Below, in pieces: positions 7,201 to 12,150 of a stretch of 12,150 nucleotides of DNA. Position 1 is the first letter of the stretch. Each line of letters starts with the position of its first letter. The stretch comes from Saccoglossus kowalevskii (taxonomy: Eukaryota; Hemichordata; Enteropneusta; Harrimaniidae), in contig NW_003143817.1 of the NCBI RefSeq assembly GCF_000003605.2, forward strand, positions 102,441 to 114,590, in the 5' to 3' direction. The notes beneath the pieces are model-generated. The model had not been told where the DNA came from. It ran no database searches and saw only the letters and a list, made by a program, of their open reading frames with translations. The position numbers were made by a program, and so were the translations under genes.

Positions 7201-7912
7201 ACGAGAGAGAGAAAGACAAAAGCGAGATCAAGAAAAAAGACCTGGTCACAGTCCATACCGTGAGAGGTATAGGAGCAGAAGTCGAGAGAGGCAACAAAGT
7301 CGGAGCAGAGAGCAAAGGAGAAGTCGGAGCAGAGAGCAAAGAAGAAGTCGGAGCAGAGAGCAAAGGAGAAGTCGGAGCAGAGAGCAAAGGAGAAGTCAGA
7401 GCAGAGAGCAAAGGAGAAGTCAGAGCAGAGAGCGAAGGAGAAGTCGGAGCAGGGATAGAAAAAGTCACAGTAGTCGACAACACAGGGATAGAAGACCTAA
7501 AAGTAATAGCAAAGACAGATCTGATTGGGATAGACATTATGAAAGGAAACGTGGTAATAGCAGGGACAGATCTGATCGGGTCAGACATGAGAGGAGACGT
7601 AGTAATAGCAGGGACAGATCTGATCGGGATAGACATAATGAGAGGAAACGTAGTAATAGCAGGGACAGATCTGATAGGCGTAAACACAGGGACAAGTCTA
7701 ATGACAGAAAGCATCACTCACAATCTAAAAATTATGACCGGAAACGCAGTCGTAGTCGCAGTCACGACAGATCCAAGTCTGAAAAACATCGCAGTCAAAA
7801 CAGATCTAAATCAAAGCACAAGAAAAGTCCTAAATATAAACGTGAAAAGTTGTCCAGAAATAGTTGCAGTCCAGATAGAAATCAACGCAGTAGTTCTCAT
7901 GAAGAAAGGTGA
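4147..7912 (+). CDS. PRPF38B: PRPF38B orthologue, pre-mRNA-splicing factor 38B (5' partial, 5 exons)
   Basis: Spliced CDS join 4147-4298, 4671-4731, 5363-5485, 5829-5998, 7069-7912: 1350 nt, 449 residues plus TGA. Residues 1-112 are the main part of the Prp38 domain, with the hallmark strings VRGVGTGGIVS, LYKLFTLKLTRKQV, DSPYIRALGYMYIR, DVKAGGGCVMTIGEML and LEWFSTLFPRIPVP, recognised from animal PRPF38B. Residues 113-168 are a charged linker and about 169-449 an RS domain. Prp38-family proteins belong to the spliceosome; yeast Prp38 acts with the U4/U6.U5 tri-snRNP in activation, and PRPF38B is the RS-tailed metazoan paralogue, expected in the nucleus. The human protein is about 546 residues from memory, so roughly 100 N-terminal residues, including the start of the Prp38 domain, are missing and probably encoded upstream of the window. 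All junctions preserve phase (0, 2, 0, 0, 2). The family call is near certain; the exact exon ends are inferred from splice sites and homology. Confidence 0.95.
4671..4731 (+). CDS. PRPF38B: PRPF38B exon b
   Basis: This exon is 61 nt. Its first base completes Arg51, followed by 20 codons reading YTQPPGDLFDWYDEYLNDEE. The acceptor is TTCATATTTAG and the donor is GAG|GTACGT at 4732, a good match to consensus. The block aligns without gaps to the family segment YTQPP-DL-DW, followed by an acidic run. The exon is too short to stand out by ORF length and is supported by homology and splice sites. Confidence 0.92.
5363..5485 (+). CDS. PRPF38B: PRPF38B exon c, ends at a GC donor
   Basis: This exon is 123 nt, 41 complete codons, residues 72-112, from ELDVKAGGGCVMTIGEML to IPVPIVK. 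The acceptor is CTTGACAG at 5355-5362. It completes the conserved Prp38 domain. The 3' end is set at AAG|GCAAGT: GC replaces GT, but the surrounding bases match the strong-pairing context typical of GC-AG introns. A GT alternative (GTGAAG at 5480) would drop the last two residues, Val-Lys; the family alignment (IPVPVQKNID in human, from memory) favours keeping them. Confidence 0.9.
5486..5828 (+). other. GC-AG intron of PRPF38B
   Basis: This intron is 343 nt and runs from GCAAGT at 5486 to CACAG at 5828, between two phase-0 coding exons. Taking the GT at 5490 instead would shift the next exon out of frame. Taking GTGAAG at 5480 keeps frame but loses two residues that the family retains. The interior is AT-rich with no recognised feature. 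Confidence 0.75.
5829..5998 (+). CDS. PRPF38B: PRPF38B exon d (charged linker)
   Basis: This exon is 170 nt and encodes residues 113-168 plus two bases of Arg169. The acceptor is TTTGTTCACAG at 5818-5828 and the donor is AG|GTATGC at 5999. The translation begins DIERRIPPRKQ, which continues the family pattern after the Prp38 domain, then becomes a Ser/Ala patch and a highly charged stretch (ERMAAKERERDRETKKRS). The linker beyond the first dozen residues is poorly conserved, so frame continuity and splice sites carry the call there. Confidence 0.88.
5999..7068 (+). other. Longest PRPF38B intron in the window, carrying repeat copies
   Basis: This intron is 1070 nt, GTATGC to TTTAG, phase 2. 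Read-through hits an in-frame TGA at 6008-6010, so retention would yield a protein ending just before the RS domain. Its middle (about 6460-6730) holds two diverged copies of a dispersed repeat. A 78-codon open stretch at 6169-6405 has no coding character and is treated as chance. Confidence 0.85.
6460..6730 (+). repeat. Two diverged copies of a dispersed repeat inside a PRPF38B intron
   Basis: Copy 1 (about 6460-6585) and copy 2 (about 6610-6730) share CTAT-TT-A-A, TTCAAACTT, a GCATTAT-like stretch, and GATC-GATTCAAGATGGCTGAC against GATCAGATTCAAAATAGCTGAC. The central part resembles the 664-975 repeats. The copies are old (many substitutions and small indels). Confidence 0.6.
7069..7912 (+). 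CDS. PRPF38B: PRPF38B terminal exon, RS domain
   Basis: This exon is 844 nt and encodes the end of Arg169 through residue 449, then TGA at 7910-7912. The acceptor is TTTTATGATTTAG. The protein is dominated by RS/SR, RD/RE and KH dipeptides, typical of SR-like splicing proteins that are phosphorylated on serine and bind other RS proteins. A non-RS island, SDFATALERERERQKRDQEK, matches a charged block in human PRPF38B (DRELEREKERQR, from memory). Two internal tandem duplications are visible: an 8-residue unit (REQRRSRS) and a 16/17-residue unit (RDRSDRDRHNERKRSNS). The other reading frames are also open because the repeat periods are multiples of three; they are not genes. A weak donor-like AG|GTGATT overlaps the stop, so an alternative 3' end cannot be excluded. 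Confidence 0.92.
7298..7455 (+). repeat. 24-bp coding minisatellite in the RS domain
   Basis: Tandem units close to AGCAAAGGAGAAGTCGGAGC plus AGAG, about six copies, encode REQRRSRS octapeptides. Two units carry CAG in place of CGG (Arg to Gln) and one has CGA for CAA. Near-identity between neighbours points to recent expansion or homogenisation within the exon. Confidence 0.85.
7511..7676 (+). repeat. 48/51-bp coding tandem repeat in the RS domain
   Basis: Units begin at GACAGATCTGAT and encode KDRSDWDRHYERKRGNS, RDRSDRVRHERRRSNS, RDRSDRDRHNERKRSNS and a partial RDRSDRRKHRDKS. The second unit is shorter by one codon. All changes keep the frame. Confidence 0.8.
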
Positions 7913-8396
7913 TTTTTCTACAAAACATACTTGCATTTCCTGCCAACTAATTGAAAAAAAATCATGTTTTGTAAATCTGTATATTTGCATATAAACACAA
8001 ATTATATTCTGTATCAGAATCAATTTTCCTTGCAATATTGCATCTATTGTTGCTGGCTGTGTTATACAATAGATGCTTAGATGAAACAATGATATGTGTG
8101 AAGTTTTATCTTTGACAGTTAGTACATATATCCCAAATGTGCTGGCTGGCATGGGGGAACTGAATAATTACAGACACAGACTGAATATTTGTTCATGGAG
8201 GTCATTTAAAAAAAAAGGCAACAGTATTGAAAACAATAATGTTCACTGGTATTTAATTTCACTATTTTGATGTTTTGAGTGCATTCGCTGGGTTTAAATT
8301 CATGACTATTCGCAGCAATGAGTTTTATTCTATTCATACGCTCACATAGATGTCATTTCATTTATTATTAAAACTGCCAAAACTAAAAATAATAAA
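7913..8396 (+). other. PRPF38B 3' UTR (inferred)
   Basis: This is AT-rich sequence between the TGA and the first AATAAA hexamer. No long ORF in a sensible frame and no structured element were seen. The extent is inferred from the position of the poly(A) signal only. Confidence 0.5.
8391..8396 (+). terminator. Candidate poly(A) signal AATAAA
   Basis: This is the first exact AATAAA downstream of the PRPF38B stop, about 480 nt after it. A variant ATTAAA lies just upstream at about 8367. Downstream sequence is moderately T/G-rich. Cleavage would be expected 10-30 nt later; this is inferred, with no transcript evidence. Confidence 0.45.
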
Positions 8397-9526
8397 TTAA
8401 GTCGCTAATGTAGTTAAGGACAGATAAGCTTTGAAAGTAAACAGTGAAACTCGCAATGTTGCAAAGAAGATTGATGTCTGCTGTAATCACTAGTAATGAA
8501 GGTTTAATGTTCTTCTCACAACTAGTTTGACTGCAAGTTTTACCTGCCTCTCTTCAACTCATACTGATTCATCTGTCAAATAGAATTGTAGAATTACAGT
8601 GTTTACAAATTTAAAGATCTTGCATGTTTATTATTGATGATTTATGTAGAATATCATTGACATCAGCATATTGTAGATTGCTTTATTTTCACCCACAAGC
8701 TGCACACTTTGCCACCATGAGTGAAATATGAATTGTATGGTTAGTGTGTAACAAAGCCAGTCATTACAATTGTACCCAGGGAGCTCTTCTGTCATTACAA
8801 TCTCTGCCAATTGTATTGAGTAAGATCTTCTCAGTCATTGTAAGATTTTCTGTCTAATATCTCTGCCAATTGTCATTCATGACAGGATTGCATCCTATAC
8901 AAACAGATTGCTATATATGATTATTGCAAACATTCCATGCCCTTTGCTTTGTTAGTTTTTGCACTTCTTTGTAAATTTTATAAATGTACAGTTCTTGTCA
9001 AGTCAGGAAATTCTTACAAGTGTTCTGCCATTGCCAGCCTTTTTTTTTCCCTTCCTTACACACAGTTGCATTGGTTTGTAAATGAAAGGTACAGTATGTC
9101 TGGGAGTCATATATTGACATTACTAGTATCCATATCAGTTTTCTACACTACTTAACTCATAATATTATTTTGTATCTGCTGTAGGTCTGGTTTTCTGATA
9201 TTCTAGAATCATTGTATTATGGGATGTCCCTGGTATTACCGGTAGTCATGTACAAGTGTGTAATACTGCAACACTGGTGGCGTATTATTTTTTTTTTACA
9301 GTTTTATACTCGTTACAGAGAAGTTTTCAAATTTGTACCAAGCTTCTTTTCAAACTTGTACCAAGCAGCAAAGAATTTGCTACGTATTGAAGCATAAAAA
9401 TGTCTAATTCTGTAATTCTAGAAAGTAAGTTTTTTTTTTTTCAATATAGACAAATGTTATTCATACAAGTCTGGATTATCTTGTCATTTCCTTCTAGCAC
9501 ACAATGGAAGTCATTGAGATTATTCC
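8397..9526. other. Intergenic AT-rich region with degenerate short repeats
   Basis: No secure gene is seen. Bases 8756-8885 contain reiterated pieces: GTCATTACAAT at about 8760 and 8791, and ATCTCTGCCAATTGT at 8800 and 8859. Bases 9322-9370 contain a 22-bp duplication sharing TTGTACCAAGC. Open stretches at 8937-9155 and 9212-9397 (72 and 61 codons) have no recognisable protein content. A T-rich acceptor-like tract ends at CAG near 9301. Confidence 0.6.
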
Positions 9527-9554
9527 GTGTCTGTCTGTCTGTCTGTCTGTCTGT
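9527..9554 (+). repeat. (TGTC)7 microsatellite
   Basis: This is a perfect tetranucleotide run of about seven units. It is followed directly by TTCCACTGTTTTCTCAATAACC, which resembles the start of the 664/823 dispersed repeat and suggests a microsatellite-headed interspersed repeat. Confidence 0.9.
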
Positions 9555-9600
9555 TCCACTGTTTTCTCAATAACCATTTGTCAAATTAATGATACTTATC

Positions 9601-10517
9601 CTTAAGGTAGAGATGCGGGTTCGTGTGCACTTGGGAGTGAAATTTTTTTTTTTTGCTTTTTATTATCCAAAAAGTCTTGGCTATAGACTGTTGAAATTTT
9701 ATAGAATTGTGAATAGTGGAACATTACTCAAAAACGATTTTAAAATATAAATAACAGGTGCAAACATTATCTCTTTTGAATGCTTAGCAAGATTTAGCAA
9801 GGCTGTACATAAATAATTAAAAAAAACATGGTGAAAAAAAGAAATGACGGGATCTCCATATTATGCACTGTATTTAACTTTTTACAAAACGATAATACAT
9901 TTAAATTTGAAACTGTAACAGCCATTTTAATTATGAGCATTAGCAAACTTCTTACTGTGTGAATTGTTATGCAAATTAGCAAATATCTCAGCTTCTTTTT
10001 AGTGCACATTCCAGAACTTTGGGAAAAAAATAGCTCCTAGACGATTTGACCTTTTGTTTTGAAATTTTCACAAATGATTAGCAATGTGTTTATCTTCAAA
10101 ACGCCGTTGGGGCATTGTTTTTAGTTGAATAGTGTCACAGCAATCGTACAGACAACTAGCCTGGGTGTTAATTTATGCATAAACTTGAAGTAGTGAAATT
10201 TGACAAAATTGACAACTGGTAGACAGTTTTCAAGACGATACTTTCTTCATAGTAAACAGATGTACCCATAAACCAATTTTGTAAGGAAACAGAAGCATGG
10301 TTTAGAAGCAAATTTTTTTTAAATCACTTTTGACCAAAAAAGCACATTTTTGTGCATATTTCAAACTACAGTGTCCATAAAAATAAATTACTAACAAAAC
10401 TTTAAAATTCATACAATAAGCTTTCTGAAAATATATAGTTTTGTGGACAAGGGTCAACTTGGTTTTCTAATTAACTAATTAAAATACCTGTCAGATAAAC
10501 TGCATCTCTACCTTAAG
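9601..10517. mobile_element. MITE-like element with 16-bp terminal inverted repeats containing TTAA
   Basis: CTTAAGGTAGAGATGC at 9601-9616 is the exact reverse complement of GCATCTCTACCTTAAG at 10502-10517. Each end carries TTAA (9602-9605 and 10513-10516), which fits a TTAA target-site duplication as used by piggyBac-type transposons, with a 12-bp matching tip inside it. Beyond 16 bp the ends match only weakly. The 885-bp interior is AT-rich, and its only notable open frame (9794-10009, minus strand, 71 codons) has no transposase features. It is therefore a non-autonomous element if the call is right. The canonical piggyBac tip begins CCC, which this does not, so superfamily assignment is open. 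Confidence 0.65.
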
Positions 10518-10906
10518 TAGCAAGTCAGCGCTGAAAGCTTGAAAATTTAAGAAAAAAATCTGCAAAATTACATGCTAATTTTTTAAAGTAACGTAAAGAA
10601 GATAGTTAAATGAAAAGCCTGCCAAGTTAGTAAAAGTACATGAAGAGTTGTTAACATTACATGGCTAGTCTACAAAGCTGCTTGAAAACACCCTAAAGTG
10701 TCTGCAAAATTACAGGGAAAGTTGCTTGCCAATCTGCAAAGCTGTTAAAGGTATGTGGCAGGTCTGCACATTTGCGCAGTTGGTTGGCAAGCATGAAAAG
10801 ATAATATAGTTGCATTGACATTTGCATAAAATGTCTAATATTGCTAGTTACATGGTATGACGGCAACATTTTGTATGAAGTTGAGAAAGATGCGTGGCAA
10901 ATCTAT
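10518..10906 (+). repeat. Decayed flank of the minisatellite
   Basis: Diverged pieces related to the array unit recur here: GGCTAGTCTACAAAGCTGC, GCCAATCTGCAAAGCTG, GGCAGGTCTGCACATTTG and GGCAAATCTATAAAGTTG, each resembling AGCATGTCTACAAAGTGG of the regular array. Spacing is irregular. It looks like the older edge of the same repeat. Confidence 0.55.
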
Positions 10907-12090
10907 AAAGTTGGTAACGTTATGTAGCATGTCTACAAAGTGGTGTGTAAAACTGATAATGGACCTAGCAAAAGCATGCAAAGTTGGTAACGTTATGTAG
11001 CATGTCTACAAAGTGGTGTGTAAAACTGATAATGGACCTAGCAAAAGCATGCAAAGTTGGTAAAGTTATGTAGCATGTCTACAAAGTGGTGTGTAAAACT
11101 GGTAATGGACCTAGCAAAAGCATGCAAAGTTGATAAGGTTATGTAGCATGTCTACAAAGTGGTGTGTAAAACTTGTAATTGACTTAGAAAAGCATGCTAA
11201 GTTGGTAACGTTATGTAGCATGTCTACAAAGTGGTGTGTAAAACTTGTAATGGACCTAGCAAAAGCATGCGAAGTTGGTAACGATATGTAGTATGTCTAC
11301 TATAAAGTGGCATGTAAAACTGGTAATGGACCTAGCAAAAGCATGCAAAGTTGATAACGTTATGTAGCATGTCTACAAAGTGGCGTGTAAAACTGGTAAT
11401 GGACATAGAAAAGCATGCAAAGTTGGTAAAGTTATGTAGCATGTCTACAAAGTGGTGTGTAAAACTTGTAATGGACCTAGCAAAAGCATGCAAAGTTGAT
11501 AACATTATGTAGCATGTCTACAAAGTGGTGTGTAAAACTGGTAATGGACTTAGAAAAGCATGCAAAGTTGGTAAAGTTATGTAGCATGTCTACAAAGTGG
11601 TGTGTAAAACTGGTAATGGACCTAGCAAAAGCATGCAAAGTTGATAACGTTATGTAGCATGTCTACAAAGTGGTGTGTAAAACTGGTAATGGACTTAGAA
11701 AAGCATGCAAAGTTGGTAAAGTTATGTAGCATGTCTACAAAGTGGTGTGTAAAACTGGTAATGGACTTAGAAAAGCATGCAAAGTTGATAACGTTATGTA
11801 GCATGTCTACAAAGTGGTGTGTAAAATTTGTAATGGACCTAGCAAAAGCATGCCAAGTTGATAACGTTATGTAGCATGTCTACAAAGTAGTGTGTAAAAC
11901 TGGTAATGGACTTAGAAAAGCATGCAAAGTTGATAACGTTATGTAGCATGTCTACAAAGTGTTGTGTAAAACTGGTAATGGACTTAGAAAAGCATGCAAA
12001 GTTGGTAACGTTATGTAGCATGTCTACAAAGTGGTGTGTAAAACTTGTAATGAACTTAGAAAAGCATGCAAAATTGATAACATTATGTGG
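10907..12090 (+). repeat. Minisatellite of 72/73-bp units, about 16 copies
   Basis: The anchor TATG of TTATGTAGCATGTCTAC starts at 10921, 10994, 11067, 11140, 11212, 11285, 11361, 11433, 11506, 11578, 11651, 11723, 11795, 11868, 11940, 12012 and 12084. Two unit types alternate: type A has GACCTAGCAAAAGCATGC (73 bp) and type B has GACTTAGAAAAGCATGC (72 bp). One unit at 11285 has a small insertion (76 bp spacing). The unit after 12084 is diverged, and bases up to the window end resemble the decayed flank, so the array may continue. Open frames on both strands here (60-95 codons) repeat every 24 residues because 72 bp is 24 codons; they are artefacts. Confidence 0.95.
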
Positions 12091-12150
12091 AAGTCTATCA
12101 AGTTGCTTTTTAATATGTGGAACCATGTTTGAGGTACTTGAAAGCCTGCA

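Noticed and set aside
7142-7717. 191-codon minus-strand open frame
   Set aside because: It is the antisense of the RS repeats; its Pro/Ser/Thr/Ile repetitive content is the mirror of the sense repeat.
7089-7994. 301-codon + strand open frame over the RS exon, longer than the true frame
   Set aside because: It is the +1 frame of the same in-frame repeats (periods 24 and 48/51). It lacks a start context and domain, while the overlapping frame splices perfectly onto the Prp38 domain.
11622-12126. Repetitive proteins (24-residue repeats) on both strands in the minisatellite
   Set aside because: A 72-bp unit stays open in several frames by chance, 73-bp units break each frame, and there is no start context or non-repeat domain.
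1-12150. tRNA, rRNA, CRISPR array or bacterial operon features
   Set aside because: No cloverleaf, rRNA core or spaced repeat-spacer pattern was seen; the exon-intron structure marks the DNA as eukaryotic, and the 72/73-bp array has no variable spacers.

Overview
The window looks like nuclear DNA from an animal, most likely a marine invertebrate. It is AT-rich, its genes have short introns with GT/AG borders, and it carries several low-copy repeat families, a tetranucleotide microsatellite, a MITE-like inverted-repeat element and a long minisatellite. I cannot fix the phylum from sequence alone; the repeat style resembles lophotrochozoan (mollusc/annelid/brachiopod-like) genomes, which is an impression only.

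The one secure gene is on the + strand at 4147-7912: five exons of a PRPF38B orthologue (pre-mRNA-splicing factor 38B). It has most of a Prp38 domain followed by a long Arg/Ser-rich tail, and the exons join in frame into 449 residues ending at a TGA. The exon encoding the N-terminus and first part of the Prp38 domain is not found, so it probably lies upstream of the window behind a first intron longer than 4.1 kb. The third intron present appears to be a GC-AG intron. A poly(A) signal candidate lies about 480 bases after the stop.

The first 4.1 kb has no secure intact gene. It holds short direct repeats, two diverged copies of a roughly 159-base repeat (about 664-975), and a broken helix-turn-helix reading frame at 1899-2116. 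That frame resembles the N-terminal (PAI) half of a paired domain, with a one-base frameshift in an A6 run. A weak minus-strand ORF and a weak + strand short ORF follow.

From 7913 the window holds the 3' UTR, then about 1.1 kb of AT-rich sequence with a few degenerate short repeats. Next come a (TGTC)n microsatellite joined to a repeat fragment, a 0.9-kb element with 16-base terminal inverted repeats containing TTAA (9601-10517), and finally a minisatellite of alternating 73- and 72-base units (10907 to about 12090) with decayed flanks. The last part of the window is repeat DNA; the long ORFs read through it on both strands are by-products of a period near 24 codons.

No multi-gene system is visible. 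The items most worth a second look are the frameshifted paired-like reading frame, the GC-AG splice donor, the TTAA-flanked inverted-repeat element and the dimeric structure of the minisatellite.
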